Part shown: positions 22,940-34,921 of the stretch, piece after piece
How the letters are laid out: every line of letters begins with the position of its first letter
Position numbering within the stretch: position 1 is the first letter of the stretch
Source: Theropithecus gelada
Lineage: Eukaryota > Chordata > Mammalia > Primates > Cercopithecidae
Direction: 5' to 3'
Length of the DNA stretch: 64,000 nucleotides
Assembly (NCBI RefSeq): GCF_003255815.1
Contig: NC_037682.1
Location: 41,352,474 to 41,416,473, forward strand
Translations under genes and position numbers: made by a program
Notes under the pieces: generated by a model
What the model saw: only the letters and a program-made list of their open reading frames with translations
Database searches by the model: none
Told to the model about the DNA's origin: nothing

Positions 22940-23780
22940 AATTTGTTGAAAAGTTGACATGCAATAAACTTCATATACTTAAAAATACAATTAGATAAGT
23001 TTGACATAAATATCTACCCATGAAAAATGTCACACAACCTAGATTGTGGACATGCATATCATCCTGAAAAATTTATCTATGCTCCTTTGTAATCCTCTTT
23101 CTTTTCCAATCCCATCTTCAAGCAACAGCTATCTCCTTTCACGACAGACAAGCTTGAATTTCAGGAATTTTTTATAAATGGAATTAAATAGCATGTAGTC
23201 TTTTTGACTGGCATCTTTCACTAAACGTGATTATTTTTAGATTCATTCATGTTGGTACATATCAAGCTTATTCATTTTATTACACCATAGAATTTCTAGT
23301 ATTCCACATTGTGGTTGTATCATGATTTGTGTATCCATTTACCTGTTGATAAGCAGGGTATTTTCAATTTTTGGTTAATACAAATAAAGATGCTGTGAAC
23401 ATTTATGTACATGCTTATATGGAGACATTTTCTTTCATGTCTTAAGGTAAATCCTGAGATGTACATTGACTGGATCATATGGTAGGAAAATATTTAACTT
23501 TTAAGAAACTGTCAAACTGTTTTCCAAAGTGGTAGTACAATTTTACATATCATCCATTAGTGTATGAGAGTTCTAGTTGCTCCATATTCTTGACAAAACA
23601 AGATAGAGTAAGACTTTAAATTTTTATTCATGCTAGTAAGTGTATAGAAATATCTAGCTGTGGTTTTAATTTGCAATACTGAGATGATTAACAGTTTTAA
23701 TCATCTTTTTAATATGCTTATTTGTTATCTGTATAACTTATTGTCTATTAAAATCTTTGGCTAATTTTAAAATTTAATTT
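22940..23780 (-). repeat. Old L1 3'UTR/ORF2 end, antisense (copy 2 of 2)
   Basis: The same L1 region begins again ('tatctatgctcctttgtaat' at about 23070) and continues into reversed ORF2-end sequence ('gctgtgaacatttatgtac', 'aaactgttttccaaagtgg'). Diverged and non-coding. Confidence 0.75.
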
Positions 23781-24239
23781 TTTTTTTGTTTTTGATCATG
23801 ATGTATTATCATATTTATATTTTCATCTGAAATAATTTTCTTTCTACTTGAAAAATATCCCTTAACATTTCTTATTATATGGATATGCTTTTGGTAAATT
23901 ATTTCAGTTTTTGTATGTCAAAAATATTTAAAATTCTAATTTATCAACACAATTGCTTAATAGATACATATTTTATTTTAGTTTTTTCTCTACTGCTTCA
24001 AATATACATTTTAATGGATAACCATCTACTTTCAGGTAATGTTATGACACATATAAATGTAAGAAATTTTCAATACTATACACCATATAAAACCACCTAT
24101 TTTCTATTTTATTATATGCTTTACTTTCCCATATGTTATAAACCTCACACTTCCTTGTCAATAGTTTTACTTTCGACTATCAACTATCTTTAAGATTAAT
24201 TAAAATAGTGAAAATATATATTGTTTATTTGCATTTAAT
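23781..24239. other. Very AT-rich stretch
   Basis: Mainly A/T with one 104-codon frame (23879-24193) that is compositionally biased and shows no domain. Possibly degraded L1. Confidence 0.35.
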
Positions 24240-25740
24240 TTCACTGTTCTTGAAACACTTCATTTCTTTATGTAAATTTTAATCTCTGGTGTCATAAATC
24301 TTCTGCCTGAAAACTTTTCTTTAACATTTCTTGTAGCACAGGCACATTACGAAACAATGTTTTTTGCTTTTGTTTTTCTGAAAAAGTCTTCATTTCACTT
24401 TTATTTTTTAAAATGTGTTTTCTATGGATGTAGAATTCTGAGTTGGTAGTATTTTTCTTTCTGTACTTTAAGTCTGTTATTTCACTTCAAACTGGTTAGT
24501 TTAGAATGAGAAATCTGCTGTAATATATAACTTTGCTTCATTTAGGTAATTTGTCTTTTTTCTTTGGCAGCCTTCAATATTCTATTTTACCTCTCATTTT
24601 CAATTATTTAAGTAAGACATATATAGCTAGTTGTGTGTGTGTGTTTGTGTGTATATGTACGTATGTGCACGCATGTGCAGTGGTCATTGTAGTGATAGTA
24701 GTAGTGGTGGTAGTCTTATTTGGATTAGCAGTAGAGTTGAAACAACTGAAAAAAGAATCCTTACATTTAGATTGTTTCTATCTCGAATATATTATGATTA
24801 CTGCTGTGATAAACATCCTTGTAAAGAGTTTTCAGTAACCAAATACATATATTTCTATTGAGCATACATCTAAGAGTAAAATTTCTGGAGTATATGTTTG
24901 TGTATCTTTAGCCATAATAGATAAAGCTAAGCAGTTTTCAAAGAAAGGGAAAACACTGAAATACAAAAGAGAAAAAAAATAAAAGCAAAAACAAAACATG
25001 AGAACAAAGCGTTAAAGAAGCTGTGATACAGTATCAAATTGGTATTTAGTATTTATGTCACTTGGGATTCTTTTAATTTTTGAATCTCTGGTTTGATTAT
25101 CTTTGACAAGTTTTGGAAGATTTTTATCCACTATCTCTTAAAATATTTCTTCTGTCCCATTCTCACACTCTTCTCTTTCTGGCACCCCAATTAAATGTCC
25201 ATTAGATAATTTGATATTGTCCCACAGTTGTTAAATGGTTTATTCCAGTGTTTGCTTTGCACTTGTTTTCCACTTTTCTCCTTGTATTTCACTAGAGTAA
25301 TTTCAATTTTCCTAATAATCATTTTCTCAAGTGTTTCAGCTCAACTGCTGATCCCATTTAATTAATTCTTTATCTTTTAAATCACATTTCCTATTTCTTG
25401 TGAATTCCTTAAACTCACTCTGATAATTTTCTTCTGTTAAAATTATTTCTTTCTTTTTCCAAAGAACATCTTTTGCACTAGAAAACTTTATATATTCAAC
25501 ATAGTTATTTTAAAGACCCCATCTGATGATTCCAACATTTGGGCTGTCTCTCAGCCAAGTTCTGATTACCGTTTGGTTTTGGACAATGTTGTTTGGTGCT
25601 TGAGTCAAATGACTTGAGTGTGACCTAACATATAATAAACTATAATTGTTTTCTTTGGCCTTAGTCTCTCCTCTCTGGATGATAATTTTGAAAAGGATTA
25701 ATAGTAAAGTCAGGAATGAACTGAGCAATTTCCAAATATG
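24240..25740 (-). repeat. Ancient L1-type repeat, antisense, with a smaller L1 end inside
   Basis: 24240-24560 and 25060-25740 read as one old reversed L1M/HAL1-like sequence ('gaaaaagtcttcatttcac', 'gagaaatctgctgt', then 'gatattgtcccacag', 'atctgatgattccaac'). Between them, about 24600-25060 holds a TG microsatellite and a reversed L1 3' end around 'ctgctgtgataaacatcc'. Boundaries are approximate. No intact frame. Confidence 0.5.
24632..24682. repeat. (TG)n-rich microsatellite
   Basis: TG runs with interspersed TATG and CACG units. Confidence 0.9.
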
Positions 25741-26162
25741 TCATCTTTCTCTTTTGATGCTTGGAATTATTATATGGCAAACTGGCTTATAATGTCTAGT
25801 TATCTATACAGTTTTTGTTGCATTATTCTCATGATGGTAGAGTTACTATATCTTTGTTAAAGGGATACTCCTATAGAATTCAAATAATTTATAGCATGCT
25901 CTCTGAAAATAACACTACCACTGGTTAGGAAAACTACATACATAACTACACATGTCCTACCAGACTTATAAATTCATATTATTTCACCTTGTCATAATGC
26001 TCCAATATATTTATTAAAGTCCAGATAGTTCCAGTTATAAACAGAAGAGATGATGTCTTGAGCTTACAAGGAAAAGGCTGAGAGAGACCTATAGAACCAC
26101 TCCTAATATTTGCAGTTCCAAGGGTAAGTATACAGCTACCCATACCATGTTCCTAAACGTTT
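25741..26162. other. Unassigned stretch
   Basis: AT-rich; no gene or named repeat was recognised. Confidence 0.35.
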
Positions 26163-26177
26163 AAAAGTTTATAAATC

Positions 26178-26478
26178 GGCCGGGCGCGGTGGCTCAAGCC
26201 TGTAATCCCAGCACTTTGGGAGGCCGAGACGGGCGGATCACGAGGTCAGGAGATCGAGACCATCCTGGCTAACCCGTTGAAACCCTGTCTCTACTAAAAA
26301 ATACAAAAAACTAGCCAGGCGAGGTGGCGGGCGCCTGTAGTCCCAGCTACTCGGGAGGCTGAGGCAAGAGAATGGTGTAAACCCGGGAGGCGGAGCTTGC
26401 AGTGAGCTGAGATCCGGCCACTGCACTCCAGCCTGGGTGACAGAGCGAGACTCCGTCTCAAAAAAAAAAAAAAAAAAA
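26178..26478 (+). mobile_element. AluY (Old World monkey AluYRa-like)
   Basis: Full-length Alu with head 'ggccgggcgcggtggctcaa' and a tail of about 20 A. The TSD is exact: aaaagtttataaatc at 26163-26177 and 26479-26493. It carries 'gtaaacccgggaggcgg' and 'gagatccggccactgc', variants I associate with cercopithecid AluY subfamilies. High CpG content marks a recent insertion. Confidence 0.96.
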
Positions 26479-26493
26479 AAAAGTTTATAAATC

Positions 26494-27335
26494 AAGCTGT
26501 GTCCTTGTTGTAGTTCAATTCCTTTTCATAGGCTTGGAGTTGCTTCCTATAAATCACCTTCAGGAACAAAGGAAATTTTGAGGTAAACCCTACGACTGGT
26601 CAATTTGAGTGGCAGCTGAGACCTGCTATAGTGTGACTGGCTGGATCCCTTAATCAGCCCTAAAACTCCTAGGAAGTGGTAGCACCTACCCAAGTCTAGT
26701 AAATGAAATGTCCTCTAACTTGTTCAAGTTTCTTAGAGTGATATGGCAAGCAGGTTTTTCACTATCACACCTTATTTTTCTAATTCAGCAATTCCAGGCA
26801 GTTCTTATCAAATCCCAAAAGTACAAAAGAGAAAAGTACATGGAGGAACAAATGTGAAAGGTTTTAATGACACAGGCCTAGAAGTGGCAAACATCACTTT
26901 TGCTTACCTTACACTGGCTCATTCTAGCCATACAGCTACAATTAACACAAAGAAGGACAAAAACTGTTGTTTTGCTATGTGCTAGGAAAAATATAAAATA
27001 GGTTTTTGTCAAAACATATTAATTGCTACCACATCATGTCTTTCTGATCATCAAATATTGACTTTTTCCCTCTTATCATATGAACAATTGTATTCACCCT
27101 TTCAGCAACATGATAACATAAATAACCTCCTCGAGCTCAAAGTCTAAGATGTGTATATGATGTGCAGTCTTCCCCCGTAGGTCTATTTGTGCTTGCTAAT
27201 TGTTTTGCAAATCATGTAAGGAAAGACAATGTGTTAGCCTTCTGTACACACACCCACATTGCACACACATAGGCAGATGTGGAGCTGGGATGATAGTTTC
27301 ACCATGGGATAATAGCAACCAATTCTCTCATACAA
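26494..27335. other. Unassigned stretch
   Basis: No gene or repeat family was recognised. An 80-codon frame at 26743-26985 has no domain I recognise. Confidence 0.35.
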
Positions 27336-27337
27336 TG

Positions 27338-27400
27338 GGGAGAGAGAGAGAGAGAAAGAGAGACAGAGAGAGAAAGAGAGACAGAGAGAGAGAGAGAAGC
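27338..27400. repeat. (GA)n-rich low-complexity tract
   Basis: GAGAGA runs interrupted by AAAG and ACAG units, explaining the biased frames on both strands here. Confidence 0.95.
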
Positions 27401-27449
27401 ATCCAGCCTTAGATTATAAAGCCTTTTATCGGGCATATAGAACTTTAGA

Positions 27450-28330
27450 CCCTGATTATGTTGTGGGATCTCTGGGGTGTTGATTTTCTTCCTGGAAACC
27501 TCTATGGCCTGTGGCGCCTTTGCCTGAGTTCTTGTCCTGCACCCAGGAGGAATGAGGTACATAGACATAGACAAGTGAAGGGTGAAGAATACAAAGAGGA
27601 GATTTATTTAGTGTTAGAACAGCCCAGAGGGGACTGCAAAGGGTAGCTCCCCTCTGTAGGCAGGCAAGTCCTCCCATGGAGTGTTCAGCTCTCAGAGAGA
27701 GGTGGCCCTGAAGAAGGTAGCTCCTCTCTGCAGGTGGTTCAGACATCTCTGCAGGTCTCTGAAGCTCTCAGCAGAGAGGGTAGCTCCTCTCCCTCAGAGG
27801 GGAGAAAATGTGTGCTGATTGGTCCATGGGAGGAGGCAACTTGAGTCCCCACTCTGGCCCATGGGACTGGCAGCCCAGCCCCCAGCCTTCAGGCCAAGGA
27901 CGCAGGCTGAGGAGATGCCCGTGTTATACATCTGGGAGGGGCAGCCTTAGCTGCACCCACAGATCTCCTACCCCGCCAACTAGGAAGGCTCCAACTTGCT
28001 GTGTAGAGCAGATGGCTGAGTTCTATAGCCCAGGTAGGGTGGTTGCAGCTGAACCCAGGAAGACAAATCCTGCCTGCTCCTGGTGCCTCCCAGAGCACAG
28101 GGAGGCTCTGATCCACAGATGCAGTTTGGGTGACTGTAGCCCCACCCAGGAGGGCGGTGCTCCTGCCTGCTCCACAGAGCAAGAGGCCTGGGTCTGCAGC
28201 CCTGGTTTGGGTGGCTGCAGCAGCACCAGAGGAGCTATACCCCAATTCAGAAAGTGTGGGACTCCCGCCAGTTCCATGGAGTGTGCAGCTCCAGCTGCAC
28301 CTCCCTGCTGCAACCCTCACCTTATGCTGA
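27450..28330 (-). mobile_element. ERV class I-type LTR, GC-rich, antisense
   Basis: Reversed, the block at about 27595-27615 contains an 'aataaatctcctcttt' polyadenylation-signal region, as expected near the R/U5 end of an LTR. The rest is GC-rich with internally repeated blocks (tagctcctctc and similar motifs at about 27640-27800, and GCAGCC-rich units at about 27870-28300). Both strands lack stops because of the GC content, which produces a 205-codon plus-strand frame (27808-28425) and 154/96-codon minus frames; none shows a protein family. LTR family and ends are uncertain. Confidence 0.55.
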
Positions 28331-29774
28331 GTCAGGTGAATTTCCTTGTTCATTCTTCATTGTGGCTCTTGAATCTCCCCTCTGTGCAACAGATTACCAA
28401 ACTCTGCTTTTATCACTCTTACTGATGTTCCATCTCACCTATTTCAGAGTCAGTGTTGGAGGACACTACACAAGTGAGTGAATAATTTCACTAAGGGTCA
28501 CTGAGATAAGCATGAAACTTCTCTTCAATTAGTTCACATTATGAGATGAGGAGGATTCGTTGGAAGACTGAGTTGAAAGGCAAGAATTATACGTAAAACT
28601 CTGCCTAAGTTTTGTTCTCATCATACTCTCGAAACAACAGATTACTTGAGGTTTCACTAGAGAAAAAGGCTTTGGAAAAGAGAAGTGAATGAAATTTTTG
28701 AGTAGTTCTATGATACACAGCTTTTACTTTTATATTCAAAGACAAATTTTGCCATTCGAACTATTTCTTCTGAAGGCACACGGTATCATCACAAAAAACT
28801 TTCACATGAAATCTACCTGCAGCCCACATTGAAAAACCAGAAATATTTAACATTCTACAATTTCACCATTAGACCAAAGACAAAGGTCTTTGGGATGCTA
28901 TATATCTGACAGCTTCATTACAATACTAAGAACCGGTTCTTGTCAGTTACTAGGTTTAATTTTAGAAATTGATGCATAAGCTTTTGGATATAACAAATTC
29001 AAAAGGATATGGAGGATCATCAATTCAAAACTCCTCATTCCAGGAACAAGGATAAATAAGACCAGAGAGACTAGGTGATTTTCCCAAGGTTACCTTATTA
29101 ATTAATGAGATAATTTTTAATTTTATATCTCTTTCCAGGAAAATGATTATCTAACACAATTCTATTGCTTGGCTCTTTTATGTCAGAATATACTCTCCTC
29201 CCAAATTTTCTGCAGTGATAAAGGATCTGGTTTTGTCAGCTAGGCAGCATCTTTTCTCACCAAATTGGGAAGAGCACAGTTTTAATATCAAGTAGTGGTA
29301 CAGCTCTAGAAACTCATTATTGCTGTCTTTGTCGTAAATTTTTATGCAGAGAAGAGCTGTCATGGTTTGACAGCTGATGAAGTTCTTTATTTTAAAAATA
29401 GATTTTGATGGCATACAGATTTTCAATATTTTCATGCTGATAATTTTCCAAATTATGCAGGTAAAAAGGAGTTGTTCAATGTATTAGTTATAATATAGTA
29501 CAGTGTAGTCAAGCACAGAAAACAGGTCTTCCGGCTTATTTAGGTGTTTTATACGCATATCTAAATAAAATAGTTTGTTTCTAATGTGAGAAAGAGAGTG
29601 ATTGACATCTTTGTCTAATTACATTTAGTTCTTGAATTCTATAATGCCTATAATATAATCTAGTCATAAATCTGAATTCATCTAATTATACAAAAATAAC
29701 TTTCCAATAAGAAGAAAGTCATTAAAATCTAACAGCAACATTGTTCTTTGTTTGATCATTTTTTCATATGAAAA
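28331..29774. other. Mostly unassigned; one possible MIR trace
   Basis: About 29020-29110 ('agagagactaggtgatttt', 'cccaaggttacctta') resembles a reversed MIR. The rest was not recognised. Confidence 0.35.
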
Positions 29775-29960
29775 TAATATTCTAGGAACTTTTCTAGCTA
29801 TATTCTAAATACTGTTAAAAGTTGTGAAACACAAACATGAACAGGATAGAACCTTTGCCTTTGAAACTCAGAGTCCAGCATAAAGGAGATGTGTGCCTAG
29901 CACTATGGGAGCAGAGAGCAAGAAGTGATGCTTGACCTGATTACTGAAAAACATGAACAG
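29775..29960 (-). repeat. Possible L2 remnant, antisense
   Basis: 'ctgttaaaagttgtgaaac', 'gaacctttgcctttgaaac' and 'aggagatgtgtgcctagc' follow the reversed L2 order. Diverged. Confidence 0.4.
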
Positions 29961-30705
29961 AAATGAATAGGGTGGTAAAGTAGGAAACATGCTTCATTCT
30001 TCTTAGTCTTTCTGAATTATCTTAGATAAATTTCCACCTCTTATGAAAAGCTCTGTATATGGACCTACCTACCACACGTACATGCTAAAGATGAACTTTT
30101 GATGCTACAATCTAAAGGCAACCTTTCCAGTTGAACACTAGATTCATTCACTATTCAAGGACAATGACAAGCAATTCTCCTGTCTCTATTTTAATGATCA
30201 CTTTTTACTATGCATACAGGTCATTTTTATCAGCATAGAGACATAGGCCAAAATAGGTACAAATGTGTGTTTTATATGAGGGGATGCTTGGTAACAACAG
30301 CAACAAAATCCTGGTAGCTTATTTCACCTCTTGTGAGTTACATCTACCTCACAATTATAGAATAATTTCTTATTTAAATGTGAATTTTCCATAAAATGAT
30401 ACTATCAACAAAGAGAGGTATGCAAGAATGAAATGCAGACCACCTTGAATTTGTACTTGTCCTTTAGTCATGATTAAACTCCATACATAATAAAGGGCTC
30501 TTAAAGACACATTTATAGTTTTTACTACATACAAAATAATGTGAGGCTGAAAGATTTGAGACACAAAAGGTGTCTTCAATTGAGAAAATAAGAAAGAAAT
30601 GGAGCCAGAATCAATGTAGGTTATAGTTAAGATTATTACACATGTTGGGTTATAGATCTTAGCAGGAGGTTTGGATTCTAATGACTGATTTGTCCTCACT
30701 CTTCG
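29961..30705. other. Unassigned stretch
   Basis: No gene or named repeat was recognised. A 109-codon antisense frame (30370-30699) has no recognisable domain and AT-driven composition. Confidence 0.35.
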
Positions 30706-30711
30706 ATAACT

Positions 30712-31370
30712 TGTTGGGGTGTTCTTGGAGCACAGGAAACACTACTCCAAAGTAAGGCATCAGACGCAACTCAGGAGCCAAGTTTATCTGTAAACTTCTT
30801 CTGCCTTCCTGTCTCTGACCTCTCATTCTTTCACAAGGTTACTCATACAAACTAGAGTCCTTCTTTCCTAAGGTGGGTTATAGAAACCAGAGCTCCTTTT
30901 CTCCAAAGCCAATGATAAAACTTAAAAATATTATTCTACCTTTCCTCCACCTTTTTGTGTAAGAAGAACTGGTCATAAAGAAATTTGCTAATCTACCTTG
31001 TTTAATAGTGGGTCATAAGATCCACCTTCCAGGAAGTGTCCTGCCCAATCCCCAGGAGGGAAGAATGCTATACAGAGAGACCAAGAAGAATCTGAACAGT
31101 CAGGCCATGCTGAGTTTCCCCATTCATTCTATTAGCATTAAAGCATTCCCTTTTTGCACAGTCACAGTCCACATGACTGCAGAATTCTTCTCTGAAACTA
31201 ATCATAAGAAATCATTAGTTTTCTCTGTATCTTTGGGTGTTCATTCTTAAGGTTCCCATGTCACCGTAAAATCAGGATCATATAAATTTGTTATACTTTT
31301 CTCTTGTTAACCTCTCTTTTGGTATAGGGGTATCAGCTGTGACCCTTGTGATGGGTCTCTACATCACATG
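30712..31370 (+). mobile_element. ERV-type LTR, family not assigned
   Basis: Starts near 'tgttggggtgttcttgg' and contains blocks such as 'cctgtctctgacctctc', 'gcatgactgcagaattc'-like sequence and 'ttatacttttctcttg', ending near 'gggtctctacatcaca'. I recognise the pattern as a dispersed primate LTR but cannot fix the family. An 80-codon frame at 31008-31250 is not a gene. Confidence 0.5.
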
Positions 31371-32605
31371 TCTACAGTGCCTTTCATATATGGGACCAGG
31401 AATAATAATATTGAACTGAGTATAGATGGTGTTTAGAAAAACAGTGGTGTTTTGATGTATACCTGTTTCTAGTTTGTGTTTTGACCCTCAATTTAATGTT
31501 TATGGGCAGTTTTATAATCATGTCAATGTCACATAGATTCTGAGTGATAATGATTAGTGACTACAGCATGCTTTCCAGAATGTGCAAGGATTGAACTAAG
31601 TATACATTTCTCTCACTAACATTAGGTCAGTTTTTAGAGGTTATCATTCAATGACATGTAGCCATCATTCCTAATATGCAGATCACATAAGTTAGCCTCT
31701 AAAACATTTGTCGCATTTGCACTGGCTTAAGCCCTATCCCGGACGGGTATAATTTATTTATTTATTTCAATTAGCAGCCCATGAAGCAATTTAATTGCTG
31801 TAAATTTGCAGCAATGTAATGAAGATTAATGCTTGTTTATCAGATGCTTACTCACTGTGTGTTAGATGCTAATCTAGGAATTGTAGATATTAAAATGGCT
31901 CAAATATTATTACTCATTTAAATGAATTTACTAGCCAATGTGGAATAACACAAATAATGTACATTACTAAAAATTATATATGGCAGTAATATGAGCACGT
32001 TATAGGCTTAATAAAATGCTGATGGGATGTTTACTGTCTATGGAGCCATAACAGAGGACTTAATTCAGAAGAAAGAATATAACCTGGGTCATGAAGTACG
32101 TTTACTTTTACCAAGTTTATAAAGAACAGAATTTTAGCTTTATCTCAGACTAAGCTAAAAGGAGCTTGCAGCTGACTTAATTCAGCTTCTTTATTTTAAT
32201 TATAATGAAACAGCCAGAGTGGTAGTGGGACATAGGGAAATTATGAGGATTTTGAGATAGAAACTGATTGCAACCCAGAAGTATTCATGGATTAATCATC
32301 TTTCTGTTATATAAATTTTACACCTCTGAATGTAAGAAAGGATGCTGACAGTTTTTTTTTTTTAAACCTCACTGTTTCTTTCCTGATGACTGTTCACTTC
32401 TTTACTAACAAAACTAGCACTTTATTTTCTTTTTATGTCCACTCCTATGTGGCTGGGGGTAAATTCTGATAAGTGGAAATCCCTTTACACTTGCTAACAG
32501 TTACTTTGAGGAGAAATATGTGATGCAATTCTGCTCAATATGATGTGACAGAAAGACTTATGAGGATGGCTTTTCGGTAAAGCTTTTATTCCAGATAAAA
32601 GTGTG
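31371..32605. other. Mostly unassigned; probable reversed L2 near 31840-32095
   Basis: 'cagatgcttactcactgtg' and 'gttagatgctaatctagg' suggest a reversed L2 5' portion. The remainder was not recognised. Confidence 0.35.
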
Positions 32606-33004
32606 GCATGTCAGCCTGGGTTCCATCAGAGGAAAGGAACAGAACGTGCAAAATACACAGATGAGATTTATTGTAAAGAATTGGGTTATGTAATTGTAAG
32701 GGTTGTCTACGGAATTAAAAAATGTATAGGGAAGGCTGTGAGGAAATACAGGCTGGAACCTCTCGGTCAGGAGCTGATTCTGCAGTTTGCAGGTAGAATT
32801 TCTTCCTTCTCCATGGTCATTCTGAAGGCCTTTCAGGTAATTGGAACAATCAGGTGATTGTTCCTGATAATCTCCTTTACATAACTGATTGTAGATGCTA
32901 GTCACTTGTACAAAATACCTTCACGGAAACACCTAGATTATTGTTTGACTATAAAACTGAGTACTATAGCCCTGCTAAATTGACACATAAAACTGACCAT
33001 CACA
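32606..33004 (-). mobile_element. MaLR-like LTR, second copy of the 7832-8176 family
   Basis: Shares the pattern of the earlier copy: 'agaggaaaggaacagaac' at the left, 'agatttattgtaaagaat', 'ccttcacggaaacacc', and a right edge near 'acataaaactgaccatcac'. More complete than the copy at 7832. Non-coding despite frames at 32603-32857 (plus) and 32558-32905 (minus). Confidence 0.55.
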
Positions 33005-34135
33005 TCACGGGGGCTAAAAGGTTTTCTGATGAAAGCATCTGATGAAAGTATTCTTGAAAGGCCTGGAGTTTTGCCAGCCCTCTTGTAGCTGTTGGGTGAG
33101 TTAAACCGATACACCGAACGTGTCAAGAAAGAAAGATGGAAAGAAACTGGGTCCTTGATGTCATTGTTAGGCCACTGACTTAATTAATCCTGCAGCTGCC
33201 TTATAAGATGGTAAAAATGCTATTATTTTCAAGCAAAGTGAGTCAGAATTTAGTGTTGCTTGCAGCTAAGAGCATCCTATTACACTGTACCCCATGTCAC
33301 CCAGTAGGAACAAGTTCAAAAATAAGTTTTAAAACACAAACATTTGTAAAATCAGTAAGTTCTCACCTTATTTTTTTTCTAATGAACTTTATCCATAGTT
33401 ATATCAGTAAATGAAAATGGTCTCGGCTTAATTTAAAAATTCCACCCAACTTTCTAGTCTAATTCCATTAATTGTAAAATACTATCATGCTTTGTCATAA
33501 GTTATTTCATTAGTGAACAATGATTTCAGGTCCCTTATTAACTATAATATTCACCTTTGGGGCTATCTTAATTAGCAAAGTCCAAAGACACTCCTATCAG
33601 TATGTGGACTGAGTTTGAAATTAAAAGTAAAATTTAAGAAGTGTGTTAAATATTAGTAAATGAGGAGAGAGTAAGAGCTTGTCTGCTGAGAATTACCCTG
33701 CAGGCCTCCCTGCAGGTGATGGTGTTCACTAAAGAAAAACAGAAATCTGTTGACTTTAGAAGACCAGTTATCTACAACTGGAACTGAAGTAGCCAGAAAG
33801 AATGATGGAAGTAGACAGAAAGAATGATGCAAGATTGATGTGTGACTCAAATATACATGTAGACCTACATACATTATATCCATATACTTACATGTAATCT
33901 AAGCTTGTATCCAGGCTCACAGATGTGTTACTGAAAAAAATTACAAAAAATTATTAAGAGTGGTTGCCTCTTGGTGTGTGGAATATATTTTATACATTAT
34001 ATTCTTCTTTAATCTTGTCCATTTTGTCTGTAATAGTAGTCAATATTGTAATGTGTAAATATTATTTAAATGAAAACTCATGATGGGAACTTATACTCAG
34101 CATGCTGTTGATTTCCTAAATACGTCCAAAGATTT
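33005..34135. other. Unassigned stretch with a 22-bp tandem duplication
   Basis: At 33786-33829 a 22-bp unit (gaagtagccagaaagaatgatg) occurs twice with one difference. No gene or named repeat was recognised. Confidence 0.4.
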
Positions 34136-34139
34136 TTTT

Positions 34140-34345
34140 TATTAATAGTTCAGATACTGGAGTCAGAATTAGATAAAAATTCTGGATCTACTACCTATTA
34201 ACCAAGGAACATTCAGCTAGTTACTTTGCTATACCTCAGTTTTCTCATTTATAAAATAGAATGACAACCTGCTCATATTGTTGTAGTGAGGCAATGAGAT
34301 AATGCATATAAACTACATAGTAAAGGCTCAACAAATAGTAGACAT
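34140..34345 (+). repeat. MIR SINE
   Basis: Good MIR order: 'agttactttgctatacctc', 'agttttctcatttataaaat', 'gtgaggcaatgagataatgc', ending 'aaggctcaacaaatag'. Confidence 0.8.
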
Positions 34346-34890
34346 TTTCTTGCTGTTGTCATTGTTCCTTGTGTTGTAAATGAAGTCCACAGAGAATAGT
34401 GTCATTTCTGTAAAAAATATACATGCTGAAAATCTAACATTGTAAGCACTGCAGAAGAATGTTAATGCAGTAGGTTTCCAGGAACACTAAACACCTCTAT
34501 AACACCTAGCCTTCATTCTCCACTTGATGCATAACCCTAGTTATTATCATAAACCTAATCACAAGGGCCCAGGTACATTAGTTGGGATCTATACTGAGAA
34601 ACCTTCCCTCTCTGAGCTGCAGCTTGTCAGTTCTCATAATTAGCTAAGTGAGTAGTATCTCAGGTCCTTTGTACTTCTAAAATCCTTATTTCTACAGTTT
34701 TTCCCAGTTTAATAAGAAAAAAAAAAAGTAACAACTCTGAATGGAGAATAAAATTTAAGGTGAAAGAATCGATACATCTCTAAATATTTATCATGCAGCT
34801 GCCATTCAGGACACCCTTTTATATATAAAAAGGGGAGCGCAAATGCCAATATTCCCCCTTTTACCACAATAGTGTAAAACTATCCCCTCA

Positions 34891-34921
<31 letters not shown>

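Noticed and set aside
27808..28425. 205-codon plus-strand open frame
   Set aside because: It lies in a GC-rich LTR where opposite-strand frames are also long. The translation shows no protein family, only Pro/Ser/Cys-rich composition.
30370..30699. 109-codon antisense frame
   Set aside because: AT-driven composition, no domain, no splice or promoter context.
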